Shown: in pieces, positions 1 through 9,199 of the stretch
Position numbering within the stretch: position 1 is the stretch's first letter
Layout of the letters: every line of letters starts with the position of its first letter
Source: Ignavibacteriota bacterium
GTDB lineage: Bacteria; Bacteroidota; Ignavibacteria; UBA10030
Assembly: GCA_022616555.1 (NCBI GenBank)
Contig: JAKEEG010000077.1
Location: forward strand, 1-50,611
DNA: 50,611 bases
Reading direction: 5' to 3'
Notes under the pieces: model-generated
Databases searched by the model: none
Told to the model about the DNA's origin: nothing
Seen by the model: the letters and a program-made list of their open reading frames with translations, nothing else
Translations under genes and position numbers: made by a program

Positions 1-508
1 GCGCGGTGGGGATTTCGTAACTCACGATTTGTGCGGCAGAACGCATCGCTCCGAACAGCGACCACTTGTTGTTTGACGCCCAACCCGCCATCAGAATGCC
101 AATCACCACCAGCGAGGAAACGGCAATAGCATAGAACACGCCAAGGTTAATGTTGCTGCCGATGTACTCACTGCTGAAGGGAATAATGGCAAATCCGGCG
201 AACGTGCCTACAAACACCACATACGGTGCCAAAAGAAACAATGCTTTGTCGGCAACCGTCGGGACGGTATCTTCCTTCTGAACCAACTTGAGAATATCCG
301 CGAACGGCTGGAGCACACCGTGCCATCCTGTGCGCATATAAGCGACGCGATCCTGCATGTGCGCGGAGACTTTCATCTCCATGTAGAGCGTCACAAGCGC
401 ATAAAGAAGCACGAACACCAATGGCAATGCTGCAAGGATGACGTACACCAAAAACGAGTCACCTAGCCCAAGAAGAGAATCTAATATAGAGCGGAGCAGT
501 TGTTCCAT
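1..508 (-). CDS. nuoH: NADH-quinone oxidoreductase subunit H, partial (C-terminus outside the window)
   Basis: This is the membrane subunit of complex I that forms part of the quinone-binding chamber. The reverse strand translates from ATG at 508 as [14 protein letters not shown], followed by a long hydrophobic segment and the NuoH-typical stretches [34 protein letters not shown] and [22 protein letters not shown]. About 169 residues are present of roughly 330-350 usual for the family; the gene runs off the left edge. A GGGAGG ribosome-binding site lies at about 515-520. It is the fifth gene of the nuoABCDH run. A perfect 16-bp hairpin sits directly upstream of the ribosome-binding site. Confidence 0.95.
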   Translation of the reverse strand, partial: MEQLLRSILDSLLGLGDSFLVYVILAALPLVFVLLYALVTLYMEMKVSAHMQDRVAYMRTGWHGVLQPFADILKLVQKEDTVPTVADKALFLLAPYVVFVGTFAGFAIIPFSSEYIGSNINLGVFYAIAVSSLVVIGILMAGWASNNKWSLFGAMRSAAQIVSYEIPTA

Positions 509-518
509 GTTTTTCCTC

Positions 519-553
519 CCCCACTGTCCCCCTCGTAGAGGGGGACAGTGGGG
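519..553. repeat. Perfect 16-bp-stem hairpin between nuoD and nuoH
   Basis: Arms at 519-534 and 538-553 are exact reverse complements with a 3-nt loop. The core resembles the hairpin at 9034-9054, where CCCCCT pairs with AGGGGG. It abuts the nuoH ribosome-binding site, so it may be a dispersed repeat that also affects nuoH translation or transcript stability. Confidence 0.75.
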
Positions 554-570
554 AAAACCTTATTACCAAG

Positions 571-595
571 CCACCCTTCGATAAGCTCAGGGTGG
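571..595. repeat. Short palindromic repeat downstream of nuoD
   Basis: CCACCCT at 571-577 pairs with AGGGTGG at 589-595 around the loop core TTCGATAAGCTC. It looks like one of the dispersed intergenic hairpins common in this window. No run of T follows, so I do not call it a terminator. Confidence 0.55.
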
Positions 596-608
596 CCTCC
601 TACTTTAA

Positions 609-1796
609 TTACCTGTCAACCTCTCCAAGCACGATATCCACACTGCCGACGATGGCAACCAGATCGGCGATCATGCAGCCGCGGGAGATTTCCGGAAGCA
701 CGCTTAAATTTACAAAGGCTGGTGAGCGCGCTTTCACGCGATACGGTGTCGTCGAACCATCGGAAATCACATAGAAGCCAAGCTCGCCGCGCGGGGATTC
801 TGTGCGTACGTACACTTCGCCATGGTCGGGGCGGATGCGCTTGGGAATCGCTGCTTGCACATTGCCTTCCGGCAACGCAGCAAGCGCCTGTTCGATGATT
901 CTTACACTTTCCTCCATCTCTCGCACGCGCACAATATATCGGTCCCAGCAATCACCGAGCGCTCCCATCTCTCCTTTTCCAACTTGCGGCTGCCATTCGA
1001 GTTTGTCGTATACGCCGTACGGATCGTCGCGACGCAAATCCCAATTCACGCCCGAGCCGCGCAACATCGGCCCGCTGCACGCGTAGTTAATCGCCACATC
1101 AGCCGGCAGGACACCGACGTTCGCCGTTCGCTCGATGAAAATTTTGTTGTACGTGAGAACATCGTTCAGCTCTTTAACCTTCGGCTTGAAGTAAGCGCAG
1201 AACTCCTTGGCCTTCTCGACAAACTTCGGCGGCAAATCGTGAGACACGCCGCCGACCCAGATATAATTATAGAGCAGACGCGCGCCGCACGTCATCTCGA
1301 ACAAATCGAGAATACGCTCGCGGTCGCGGAAACACCAGAGGAAGGGCGTGAACGCGCCCATGTCGATGCCGTACGTGCCGAGCGCGATCAAGTGGCTGGC
1401 GATACGCTGCAGCTCCGCCATGATGACGCGGATGTATTCAACGCGGGGCGGCACTTCTAATTTTAACAATCGCTCAACGGCGAGCGCATAACCCCAATCG
1501 TTGTTCATCGACGCGAGATAATCCATGCGATCCGCGTACGGGATCACCTGCTGGTAGTTGTTCATGTGCTCGGAGTGCTTCTCGAAGCACCGGTGCAGGT
1601 AGCCGATGTGCGGGATGACGTCCACAACAATCTCGCCGTCCACCACGATCTCCAGACGCAACACGCCGTGAGTAGATGGGTGCTGCGGGCCCATGTTGAT
1701 GATCATCTCATCGGTACGAAGCGTCTTGCCGGTCGAGCTTTTGATCTCTCCCGGCTGTGTGACGTAATTCGTGGGAAGTGTTTTGCTGACGGTCAT
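609..1796 (-). CDS. nuoD: NADH-quinone oxidoreductase subunit D (49 kDa)
   Basis: This peripheral-arm subunit of complex I lines the quinone site together with NuoB. The 395-residue product carries the family signature [15 protein letters not shown] near residue 30, followed by [15 protein letters not shown], the region around [15 protein letters not shown]-like residues ([16 protein letters not shown]), and the conserved C-terminus ending DIVLGEVDR. The length matches stand-alone NuoD, so NuoC and NuoD are separate here rather than fused as in E. coli. It follows nuoC after 7 bp. The next gene in the same direction is nuoH, not nuoE. Confidence 0.97.
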   Translation of the reverse strand: MTVSKTLPTNYVTQPGEIKSSTGKTLRTDEMIINMGPQHPSTHGVLRLEIVVDGEIVVDVIPHIGYLHRCFEKHSEHMNNYQQVIPYADRMDYLASMNNDWGYALAVERLLKLEVPPRVEYIRVIMAELQRIASHLIALGTYGIDMGAFTPFLWCFRDRERILDLFEMTCGARLLYNYIWVGGVSHDLPPKFVEKAKEFCAYFKPKVKELNDVLTYNKIFIERTANVGVLPADVAINYACSGPMLRGSGVNWDLRRDDPYGVYDKLEWQPQVGKGEMGALGDCWDRYIVRVREMEESVRIIEQALAALPEGNVQAAIPKRIRPDHGEVYVRTESPRGELGFYVISDGSTTPYRVKARSPAFVNLSVLPEISRGCMIADLVAIVGSVDIVLGEVDR

Positions 1797-1803
1797 AGCG
1801 GGA

Positions 1804-2280
1804 TTAGTACGGAACCTTCATGCCGTTGTAAAATTCTGGGACTTGGAAATCTTTTCGGAGTGGAAAGCCGGGGTAATCGTCGGGACACAAGATGCGGCGG
1901 AGGTCGGGATGCCCGTCAAACTGGATGCCGTACATATCGAACGCCTCGCGCTCGTGCCAGTTCGCCGTGCCCCAGATATCGTGCACGGACTGGATGCGCG
2001 CGTTGTCCTTGGGACAGTTCACCCGAATCACCGCTTTATGCTTATGCGTCATCGAATACAGATGATACACGATGCCGAGATTCCCATCATTATAATCCAC
2101 GCCGCTCAGACAGCTCATGAAATCGAACTGAAACGCCGGCTCGTCGCGCAAGAACGTGCAGATTGCGTTCGTCTTATCCGCCGCAATTCGAATCCACGGC
2201 TGCTGGGCATCCAACTTAGATTCGACAACCGCGTCGCCGAACTTGGCACGGAGATTATCGTGTATTTCTTGGGGGGTCAT
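1804..2280 (-). CDS. nuoC: NADH-quinone oxidoreductase subunit C (30 kDa)
   Basis: This is a peripheral-arm complex I subunit. I place the start at ATG 2280 ([16 protein letters not shown]), giving 158 residues; the reading frame stays open further upstream, but that extension lies inside nuoB and looks non-coding. The family signature is clear: [19 protein letters not shown], then [23 protein letters not shown] with wording typical of the 30-kDa subunit. The start overlaps the nuoB stop by ATGA (2277-2280), which indicates translational coupling. Confidence 0.95.
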   Translation of the reverse strand: MTPQEIHDNLRAKFGDAVVESKLDAQQPWIRIAADKTNAICTFLRDEPAFQFDFMSCLSGVDYNDGNLGIVYHLYSMTHKHKAVIRVNCPKDNARIQSVHDIWGTANWHEREAFDMYGIQFDGHPDLRRILCPDDYPGFPLRKDFQVPEFYNGMKVPY

Positions 2281-2768
2281 ACCTTTTTCTTTACGGAACT
2301 TTCTTTGCGAACCTTTTCCTGCAATTTCATAATACCTTCGAGCAGTGCTTCCGGGCGGGGCGGGCAACCGGGAACGTACACATCCACCGGAATCACACGG
2401 TCGACGCCCTTTAATACATGGTAGCCGTGTTCCCAGTAAGGACCGCCGCAATTGGAACAGCTTCCCATCGAAATCACGTAGCGCGGCTCGGGCATTTGGT
2501 CGTAGAGACGTTTGATGCGCGACGCCATTTTGAGCGTGACTGTGCCCGCGACGATCATCACATCCGTCTGTCGGGGCGTGGCGCGCGGAATCACGCCGAA
2601 GCGCATAATATCGAAATTCGACGCTGACGCCGCCATCATCTCGATAGCGCAGCATGCAAGCCCGAACTGCATCTGGAACAGCGACGAGAGCCTCGCCCAG
2701 TTCAACAGGCTGTCGAGCGAGGTGATGATGATGTTGCTGTTTTCGAATTTATAATCGTGCAGACCCAT
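2277..2768 (-). CDS. nuoB: NADH-quinone oxidoreductase subunit B (20 kDa, PSST)
   Basis: This subunit carries the N2 [4Fe-4S] cluster that passes electrons to quinone. In the 163-residue product the ligand pattern is visible: adjacent Cys39-Cys40 in [11 protein letters not shown], Cys104 in MGSCSNCGG, and Cys135 in [27 protein letters not shown] is another family hallmark. The extra Cys107 next to Cys104 (SCSNCGG) is a natural variant of the usual SCANSGG-like stretch. The gene lies 9 bp after nuoA and overlaps nuoC by 4 bp. Confidence 0.97.
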   Translation of the reverse strand: MGLHDYKFENSNIIITSLDSLLNWARLSSLFQMQFGLACCAIEMMAASASNFDIMRFGVIPRATPRQTDVMIVAGTVTLKMASRIKRLYDQMPEPRYVISMGSCSNCGGPYWEHGYHVLKGVDRVIPVDVYVPGCPPRPEALLEGIMKLQEKVRKESSVKKKV

Positions 2769-2777
2769 AAAAGTACC

Positions 2778-3215
2778 TTAAACCGGTGTCGGCTCTTGAA
2801 CTTCTTTTGGCTGAACAAGATTGACGCTGCGCTTCAGCATCGGGATTTCCGGCTTCGGCTTATCCCAATCCAAATCGCCCTTCACCCACACGTAAGCCAG
2901 GCCGACCAGCAAAATAATCAAAAAGACAGCCATCTCCAGAAAAGCGAAAAGCCCCAGCTCACGATACACCAGGGCCCACGGGAAAAGAAACACTACTTCG
3001 ACGTCGAAAATAAGGAAGACGAGCGCGATAACATAAAAACGGACATTGAACCGCACCCACGCATTGCCGACCGGCTCTTCGCCGCATTCGTACGACGACA
3101 ATTTTTCTGGATATGGCCGCTTTGGGCGCAAAATCCATGACGTGACCAGACCGCCTGCCACGAAGACAGCGCCCAGTATAAGAAAAATGAGGATTTTACC
3201 GAATTCGGTGAGCAT
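2778..3215 (-). CDS. nuoA: NADH-quinone oxidoreductase subunit A
   Basis: This is a small membrane subunit of complex I. The start is set at ATG 3215 ([17 protein letters not shown]), giving 145 residues; the open frame upstream is leader sequence that includes the promoter. Three membrane helices are visible (about residues 7-27, 63-83 and 90-110). The hallmark [20 protein letters not shown] is followed by [19 protein letters not shown]. It is the first gene of the nuo cluster, about 60 bp downstream of a TTGACA promoter. Confidence 0.95.
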   Translation of the reverse strand: MLTEFGKILIFLILGAVFVAGGLVTSWILRPKRPYPEKLSSYECGEEPVGNAWVRFNVRFYVIALVFLIFDVEVVFLFPWALVYRELGLFAFLEMAVFLIILLVGLAYVWVKGDLDWDKPKPEIPMLKRSVNLVQPKEVQEPTPV

Positions 3216-3276
3216 TAATTCTCGAATTGGTACAAGCTGAGTGTTAGTACAGCGGACAACTAAACAGCACTTCAAA

Positions 3277-3304
3277 TATATATAAAAATTTGTCCGATTG
3301 TCAA
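3277..3304 (-). promoter_or_regulatory. Sigma-70-type promoter of the nuo operon
   Basis: On the minus strand a perfect TTGACA -35 box (3299-3304) is followed, after 16 bp, by TATATA (3277-3282). A TATATTTG sequence overlaps it, which also resembles the -7 element of Bacteroidetes promoters. The predicted start is about 55 nt upstream of the nuoA ATG. Confidence 0.7.
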
Positions 3305-3433
3305 GAAGAAGTAGAAGGCGGAAGTTACATCGTACCGTGCGATCAGGACTTACGTCCTGACCGAATATACACTTCGTATCAAGAGATAAATCCTGACACC
3401 GCAAACAATCTCGTTATTCAGTGGTTAGATTGT

Positions 3434-3456
3434 CCCAAAGGGATCCCTTCGGGACT
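3434..3456. repeat. Dispersed repeat, copy A (identical 23 bp at 9084-9106)
   Basis: The 23 bases here, containing AAAGGGATCCCTTCGGGAC, recur exactly at 9084-9106. The core includes the palindrome AAGGGATCCCTT. It lies in the intergenic space between nuoA and the receiver remnant. The rest of 3216-3503 holds the nuo promoter and no gene. Confidence 0.65.
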
Positions 3457-3503
3457 TCGGCACATAAGGCCTCGCAATGACAATTATTTTGGCGCTCCTG
3501 CGA

Positions 3504-3965
3504 TTAACTCTGTTCCTTTTCCCCGTTGTCCAACACATGCCGAATTTTTTTCAGCAGCACTGCGGGGATGAACGGTTTTTGCACAAAATCTTTTACGCCG
3601 GCATTGAAGACATCAGACCTCAACCCTGGCTCGATGTATCCGCTTGCCAGAATCGCCTGTATCCCAGGCTTGATTTTTTTCATCTCCTTGAACATGTCGA
3701 AGCCGCCCAATTTGGGAAGCCCCATATCGGAGAGCACGAGCGAGATTTTCTCGCTATTTTCCCGAAAGACCTGTACTCCCTCTACGCCATCCCGAGCCGT
3801 TAGCACACCATATCCCTTGCTCTTCAGCACCATCGTTGCCAGCTCCCGGAGCATATCCTCATCCTCCACCAGCAAAATCGTCTCCGAACCACCGAGTGTT
3901 TCCTCGACTGTTTCCGACGCTTTGTCGTCTTGCTTGATTTCTGTCGGCTGGATGGGGAAAAGTAC
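3504..3965 (-). pseudogene. C-terminal receiver domain cut off from the upstream hybrid kinase by an in-frame TAG
   Basis: The stretch is open and in the same frame as the large kinase gene that ends at 3966. It translates VLFPIQPTEIKQDD, a linker, GGSETILLVEDEDMLREL, the phospho-acceptor region LVLSDMGLPKLGG, and FVQKPF. This is the usual C-terminal receiver of a hybrid kinase (compare the family pattern GTTFKVYFP before such receivers). The only obstacle is TAG at 3966-3968 where a Lys codon is expected. No ATG and no convincing ribosome-binding site stands before the receiver; the earliest possible start is TTG at 3875. It may be a dead remnant, a readthrough product, or the result of a sequence error. 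Confidence 0.8.
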
Positions 3966-6900
3966 CTAGAATGTCGTTCCGCGCCCAACTTCCGTCTCGA
4001 CATCAATCAGGCCGCCGTGATTTTGTATAATGCCATACACAGTCGACAAGCCTAATCCCGTCCCCTTGCCAAGCTCCTTTGTTGTAAAAAACGGCTCAAA
4101 GATTCTCGCCCGCGTTGCTTCATCCATGCCCGAACCGGTATCCGACACGCTGAGCGAAACGTACGCCTGGCCCTCAGCCGTGGGAAGCCGCTTTCGGACT
4201 GCGTCACCATAGAGAAGTTCGGTTTTGATAGTGATGATACCGCCTTTCGGCATCATGGCGTCGCGCGCGTTGACGCAGAGATTCAGAAGAACCTGGTGGA
4301 CTTGTGTGGCATCCCCTGCAATCAGCGGCAGCTGGTCGTCCAATTGAACGCGCACTTCGATAAGTTTCGGGAATGTTTCATACAAGAGTTTTTTAATTTC
4401 CTTCACCATGTCATTGATTCGTACAGAGCCAATACTCACGTCCGCCTTTCGAGCGAACGTCAAGAGCTGGCGTACGAGAGCGGCGCCGCGCTGGGTTGCC
4501 CGCGTAATTGCTTCCGTGCTCGCGGTGACTTTTTCCCGGTCGGAAGGCATGCGCTCCAGAAGCGTGGTATGCCCGAGGATGATACCGAGAATATTGTTAA
4601 AGTCGTGCGCAATACCGCCCGCCAGCGTGCCGATGCTTTCGAGCTTCTGAGACTGTCGCAACTGGTCTTCTAGGTGCTTGCGGCCGCTGATATCCGTGTA
4701 CATCGCATACACGCCAACGAGTTTATCGTCAATCCTAATCGGATACCCGGTCATTGCAACTTCAATCTTCTCTCCATTTTTTCTTTTTCTTACTGTCTCT
4801 TTGACGACGGATTCTCCGTGGTGAGTCGCAGCCGAATAATCGTCGGCCTCATTTCTCTTGTCATCAGGTGCGATACAATCGTTCAGTGTACGCCCCTTAA
4901 TCTCATCGAGCGTGTATTGGAAAAGCTCTGTGAACGATTTGTTAATATCAAGAACATGATCGTTTGTATCCACAAGGACGATGGCGGAAGGAGAGGATTC
5001 AAACAGTTGCCGAAAGTACGTCGTCTGCCGCAGTATCTCCTTCTCCGCTTTTTTGCGTTCCCCGATGTCTTGATAAATCCGGTACGAGCCGACACGAGTC
5101 TTATCAATAAGGATCGAATACGACGTAAGAGCGACATCAACTCGCTCGCCGTTTTTCTTCTTCCGAACCACTTCTCTCATTATTGCTTCACCTTGCTTGT
5201 ATCTTCCGGCAAGGTCCTGCGCTTCGCCCGCTTGATCGCTCGGCAAGATGAAGTCGCTCAACACATTTCCCTTCACCTCTTCCAGGCTGTATTGGAAGAT
5301 ATCCGTGAACGCTTTATTGATGTCAACAACATTGTCATGTTCATCAAGCAGTGCAATAGCGGAGGGTGAGGAATCAAACAACTGACGAAAGTTTGACGTC
5401 TGCCGGAGCAATTCCTCTTCCGCTCTCTTGCGGTCGGTAATATCTTGCAGGGTCGTGCGAATTCCGGCAACATCCCCTTTTTCGTTGATGAGATAGCGGT
5501 CCTGAACGCTGACGGGCATACGCGAGCCATCTTTCCGGATAAAGACCCGTTCAAACGGCTTAAGGGCTTCTTTGCCGGAGAATTTACGGTTGATAGCTTT
5601 TCGGGAAGCATCTTGTTCCGCAACAAATTCCCATGCGTGCCGCCCAACCATTTCCTCCGGGGTATAGCCCAACATATCGCACTCGGTTCTGTTTACCCTT
5701 GTGATGACGCCGTTCGCATCGATCTCATGATACCCGATTGGAGCATTATCAAACAGCTCGCGGAACCGGGCTTCACTTTCTAGCAACACGGCTTCGGCAG
5801 TGCGACGGTCGGTAATGTCCGTCAGCGATCCGACGATGGCGACAGTCTTCCCGCCTTTTACCAATGGTGCTTCGCGCACCTCCACCCACACTTTCCTCCC
5901 TGACTTGTGAAAGAGCTCCAATTCGTAGGGCGGCTGTGGCTTGCCAGTAGCGATCGCGTCGAGCGTTTTCTGAAAACCGATTTCGTTGACCGGGTTATCT
6001 GAGGCAAATTCCGTCCACCGCTTCATCGCTTCCTTGACTTCGTACCCAAGAAGATCTTTCACCTGCGGACTCAGAAAATACAACTGGTGGTTGACGTCGT
6101 GGGCGTAGAAAAGATTCGTGCTGCTTTCAATAATGTTCTTCAGTTTCGCTTCGTTTTCTCGAAGAGATTCCTCGGCGTGTTTTCGCTTTGTAATGTCGGC
6201 ATAAATGCTGTACACGCCAACTTGTTTGCCGCCAATGACCACAGGGTAGGCAGTAAGCGCAACCTCCACCAGCGTTCCATCTTTGCGCTTTCGTACTGTC
6301 TCTTGCAGAATCATTTCTCCGCGTTCGCGACGCGCTGCTAAATCCAGCACTTCTTCCATTTTCTCTTTTGGCACTATGTAATCACGCAGAGAGCGACCCT
6401 TAACATCATCGAGCGTATACTGAAAAATTTCTGTAAAGGCTGGGTTAACGTCCAAGACGCAGTCGCAGGTATCACGCAGTACAATACCTAAAGGGGATTT
6501 TTCAAATAGCTGACGAAAGAAGGCTGTCTGTTGAAGCAGATCTGCTTCGGTTTTTTTACGATCGATGACCTTCACCACTTGAGACGAAACGTATTCAAGA
6601 ATTTGCTTTTCAGTGTCTCCGTACGCATGGTTATTCTTGTAGTGCTGCACCGCCATCACACCAATCGTCTTGTTCTCAATCTGCAAAGGCACCCCGAGCC
6701 AGATGCGGGATGGGGTTCCGACCATCTCAGCTTCCCCACGCTCTGCTAGCTTCGCGTGGTCTTCCTCCGTGCACAACAGCGATTCGCCTGTGCGGAGCAC
6801 GTGTGCGGTTAATCCCCTTCCCGGCTTTGCAGGAGGCGAGGGCTCGTCTTCCGTGTCGAACTCGTCAACAAAGTAGGGGAAACTAAGCAGGTCTGCTTCT

Positions 6901-8192
6901 GCATCGTAGCGGGCGATAAAGAAATTCTCCGCCGGCATGACTTCCTTGACAATCTGATGTATAGCCCTGTATAACTCGTCAATATTCTTTGTCTCGTCTG
7001 CAACAGACGCAATGCGGTACACAGCGTTTTGCATCTCCTCAGCTTTTTTCCGCTCGGTCACATCGAGCGCGAGCACGAGGCGTGCCTCCCTGCCTTGAAA
7101 TGTCAGCCCGTGCGCGGTAATTTCAACAAAAATATCCGACCCGTCTTTTTTGCGATGCCGCCATACACCCCGCCGTTCGATGGACCGTCTTACTTTAACG
7201 ATATCTTCCATGAGCGTCGGTACCTCTGACTCCGGACGAATATCCTTAATCGTCATGGAAAGAAATTCTTCGCGGCTATAGCCGTAGTGTTTCACAGCCG
7301 CATCATTCACCGCCAAAAAACGCAGCGTCTCCAAATCGAATACCCACATTGGGAGCGGGTTGGAGTCGAAAAGGTGGCGATACCGACTCTCGCTATCCCT
7401 CAAAGCCTCTTCTACCAATTTTCGGTCGGTGATATTGCGGGCGATGTTGCGATATTCAATGACTGTACCCTTGGCGTCGCGAACAATTCTCGTGGCTTGT
7501 TCGACCCAAATCGGCTGGCCGCGTTTGGGCTGGGCGCGGAATTCGCACAATGAATCTACAGAACCATCCGCCGTACGGGATTTGTAAAAATCTACTACGC
7601 GATGGCGGTCAACTTCAGCGATCAACCGTGTGTAGGAGTGTCCGATAATCTCCTCCGGCAGGTAGCCTGAGCTGGCAAACAAATTCGGGCTTCCGTATAC
7701 CACTTTGCCTTGAGCATCCACGACATAAAAGATTTCGCTGATGTTCTCCACAAGGCTGCGGAACAGCTCTTCGCTCTCGCGCAACGCGTCTTCAGCTTGT
7801 TGTTGCTGCTCACGGGCGTGTTTACGCTCCAGCGCGTTTTTGACTGCCGGGCCCAGACGTGAAATACGTTGTTTCAATACGTAATCCGCCGCTCCGGCTT
7901 TCATACACTCCACAGCCGTCTCCTCGTCCATCGAGCCGGTAACAATAATGAATGGGACCGCCGGAGCTATTTTGAGGGTGATTTTCATTGCGGAAATCCC
8001 ATCGAACTGCGGCATTGCGTAATCGGAAAGGATGAGGTCGGGTGGGGAATTTTTCAAGAGGTCGGTAAATTCACGTTCCTTTGAAACAACCGTTACAGTA
8101 AACTTGATGTTCGCATCCTTCAACTCTGCCTTCATGAGTTCTACGTCGGCGGGGTTGTCCTCCAATATCAGGATATGTGTGGTCTTAGGCAT
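3966..8192 (-). CDS. Large PAS/GAF hybrid sensor histidine kinase, interrupted before its receiver
   Basis: This 1408-residue cytoplasmic kinase starts at ATG 8192. Domains in order: receiver (residues 1-125; Asp12, phospho-acceptor Asp57, Lys107), PAS about 140-260 and 265-385, GAF about 390-550, five more PAS domains about 555-1180, then HisKA with GGIAHDFNNILG and a HATPase domain with NLCVNARDAM, DTGSGMDEATRARIFEPFF and GKGTGLGLSTVYGI. PAS 3, 6 and 7 are close internal copies (FRQLFESSPSAI-type), suggesting tandem duplication. No membrane segment is seen. The reading frame ends at TAG just after GRGTTF, where homologues continue into a second receiver that is still present in frame downstream. 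It lies in a signalling locus with an Rcp1-like regulator. Confidence 0.9.
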   Translation of the reverse strand: MPKTTHILILEDNPADVELMKAELKDANIKFTVTVVSKEREFTDLLKNSPPDLILSDYAMPQFDGISAMKITLKIAPAVPFIIVTGSMDEETAVECMKAGAADYVLKQRISRLGPAVKNALERKHAREQQQQAEDALRESEELFRSLVENISEIFYVVDAQGKVVYGSPNLFASSGYLPEEIIGHSYTRLIAEVDRHRVVDFYKSRTADGSVDSLCEFRAQPKRGQPIWVEQATRIVRDAKGTVIEYRNIARNITDRKLVEEALRDSESRYRHLFDSNPLPMWVFDLETLRFLAVNDAAVKHYGYSREEFLSMTIKDIRPESEVPTLMEDIVKVRRSIERRGVWRHRKKDGSDIFVEITAHGLTFQGREARLVLALDVTERKKAEEMQNAVYRIASVADETKNIDELYRAIHQIVKEVMPAENFFIARYDAEADLLSFPYFVDEFDTEDEPSPPAKPGRGLTAHVLRTGESLLCTEEDHAKLAERGEAEMVGTPSRIWLGVPLQIENKTIGVMAVQHYKNNHAYGDTEKQILEYVSSQVVKVIDRKKTEADLLQQTAFFRQLFEKSPLGIVLRDTCDCVLDVNPAFTEIFQYTLDDVKGRSLRDYIVPKEKMEEVLDLAARRERGEMILQETVRKRKDGTLVEVALTAYPVVIGGKQVGVYSIYADITKRKHAEESLRENEAKLKNIIESSTNLFYAHDVNHQLYFLSPQVKDLLGYEVKEAMKRWTEFASDNPVNEIGFQKTLDAIATGKPQPPYELELFHKSGRKVWVEVREAPLVKGGKTVAIVGSLTDITDRRTAEAVLLESEARFRELFDNAPIGYHEIDANGVITRVNRTECDMLGYTPEEMVGRHAWEFVAEQDASRKAINRKFSGKEALKPFERVFIRKDGSRMPVSVQDRYLINEKGDVAGIRTTLQDITDRKRAEEELLRQTSNFRQLFDSSPSAIALLDEHDNVVDINKAFTDIFQYSLEEVKGNVLSDFILPSDQAGEAQDLAGRYKQGEAIMREVVRKKKNGERVDVALTSYSILIDKTRVGSYRIYQDIGERKKAEKEILRQTTYFRQLFESSPSAIVLVDTNDHVLDINKSFTELFQYTLDEIKGRTLNDCIAPDDKRNEADDYSAATHHGESVVKETVRKRKNGEKIEVAMTGYPIRIDDKLVGVYAMYTDISGRKHLEDQLRQSQKLESIGTLAGGIAHDFNNILGIILGHTTLLERMPSDREKVTASTEAITRATQRGAALVRQLLTFARKADVSIGSVRINDMVKEIKKLLYETFPKLIEVRVQLDDQLPLIAGDATQVHQVLLNLCVNARDAMMPKGGIITIKTELLYGDAVRKRLPTAEGQAYVSLSVSDTGSGMDEATRARIFEPFFTTKELGKGTGLGLSTVYGIIQNHGGLIDVETEVGRGTTF

Positions 8193-8499
8193 TGTACGAA
8201 GCGTGCGTTGCCGGTGTTGGCGTCACACTCTTACACTCGTTTCGGAAAGAGAACAATTCAGGAAGAGCGCGCTCGCTTTGCGAGAGCGGTTTCGGGAGGG
8301 TGGATGCATTGCGCTATCGGGAGCAACATTCTGCGCCCCGGTGGATCTCATGAGTACCCCCATTTAGAAGGAGCTTGAAGTTCAATCCAAAATACTCTCG
8401 CGTACAACAAAAGTCAAGACAACTACTCACGAATACGCACTGTAAAAGTCGGATAAATCCTACATCGTTTCCGGGAAATGCAAAAATGCGCTTATTTCT
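8193..8499 (-). other. Leader region of the hybrid kinase; no gene
   Basis: This 307-bp gap holds a promoter (8389-8417) and an apparent untranslated leader of about 190 nt. An imperfect hairpin, CGCTCGC pairing with GCGAGAGCG, lies near 8270. I see no coding potential and no recognised riboswitch. Confidence 0.5.
8389..8417 (-). promoter_or_regulatory. Sigma-70-type promoter upstream of the hybrid kinase
   Basis: On the minus strand TTGACT (8412-8417), a 17-bp spacer and TATTTT (8389-8394). The promoter lies between the Rcp1-like regulator and the hybrid kinase, so the hybrid kinase can be transcribed on its own. Confidence 0.55.
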
Positions 8500-8940
8500 T
8501 CAACGCGGCGGTTGATTCAAAAGCAGCCAGTACAGGCCAAGGTCGGCAACGGCTTTGGTGAATTTATCGAAATCCACCGGCTTGACGATGTAACTGTTGA
8601 CTCCCAATTCATAACTCCGCACAACATCCTGCTCCTCTTTCGAAGAAGTGAGAACGACAACGGGAAGTTTTTTCGTCCGTCCATCTTCTTTCACTTTCCG
8701 AAGGACTTCCATGCCGTCAACCTTGGGCAGCTTCAAGTCCAGCAAAATCACTTTCGGACAGTTTTCCACCTTGCGGTCGGAGAATTTGCCCTTAGCGAAA
8801 ATAAAATCAAGCGCTTCCTCGCCGTCCATCACATGGACGAGATGATTCGCGAGGTTGTGTTTCTTCAGCGCGCGGATTGTCAGCTCGGCGTCGTTCGGGT
8901 TGTCTTCGACATAGAGGATTTCGACTTCGTTGTAATTCAT
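8500..8940 (-). CDS. Single-domain response regulator, Rcp1-like
   Basis: This is a stand-alone receiver of 146 residues, without an output domain. It has the acidic pair and wording typical of Rcp1-type regulators ([19 protein letters not shown]), the phospho-acceptor in [17 protein letters not shown], the Thr/Ser region VVLTSSKEE, and Lys in [11 protein letters not shown]. The family usually takes phosphate from phytochrome-like kinases of the SVSHDLRAPLRGI type, and exactly such a kinase is encoded upstream (9200-13887). So it is probably the partner of that kinase. Start ATG 8940 is preceded by GGGAGGC. Confidence 0.92.
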   Translation of the reverse strand: MNYNEVEILYVEDNPNDAELTIRALKKHNLANHLVHVMDGEEALDFIFAKGKFSDRKVENCPKVILLDLKLPKVDGMEVLRKVKEDGRTKKLPVVVLTSSKEEQDVVRSYELGVNSYIVKPVDFDKFTKAVADLGLYWLLLNQPPR

Positions 8941-9033
8941 GCTGCCTCCCGTTTAGTGCCCATTACCGTATCAAAAAAGTAGCTTGTAATATTTAGATAA
9001 AGGAAACCCCCCGTTCGCTGAGAAGCGCTCGCG

Positions 9034-9153
9034 TCCCCCTTGGTTAGGGGGACAAAGCGGTTTGCTCAACGCTTTTCCCCTCTCCCAAAGGGATCCCTTC
9101 GGGACTAACTAAGGAGGGTGTCCCAAGCTTTTTGTTGGGACGGGGTGGTTACT
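9034..9153 (+). repeat. Composite of dispersed hairpin repeats
   Basis: The region between the kinase and the response regulator holds a hairpin with arms GTCCCCCT/AGGGGGAC (about 9034-9054), the 23-bp repeat shared with 3434-3456, and a hairpin with arms GTCCCAA (9120-9126) and TTGGGAC (9135-9141) followed by GGGGTGGTT. The block 9071-9153 is related to 15398-15450 in the opposite orientation. No gene is seen in 8941-9199. Confidence 0.65.
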
Positions 9154-9199
9154 GTTATTCAGATCTCAAATACAATATCATTTATTTGTAACACACTAA

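Noticed and set aside
1771-2424. 217-codon plus-strand frame opposite nuoC and nuoB
   Set aside because: It lies antisense to well-identified genes, has no family features and is a shadow of their codon use.
1804-2655. Long version of nuoC starting at 2655
   Set aside because: The extra 125 codons lie within nuoB and have no NuoC similarity; ATG 2280 with the ATGA overlap is the natural start.
3270-3290. Bacteroidetes-type -7 element TATATTTG as the nuo promoter
   Set aside because: It overlaps the -10 of a better TTGACA promoter, and the window's other promoters are of the TTGACA/TATAAT kind.
3504-3875. Stand-alone response regulator starting at TTG 3875
   Set aside because: The frame is continuous with the kinase upstream apart from one TAG, there is no ribosome-binding site, and the start would cut into the first strand of the receiver.
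4674-5369. 231-codon plus-strand frame opposite the hybrid kinase
   Set aside because: It is antisense to the conserved PAS repeats and shows no family motif.
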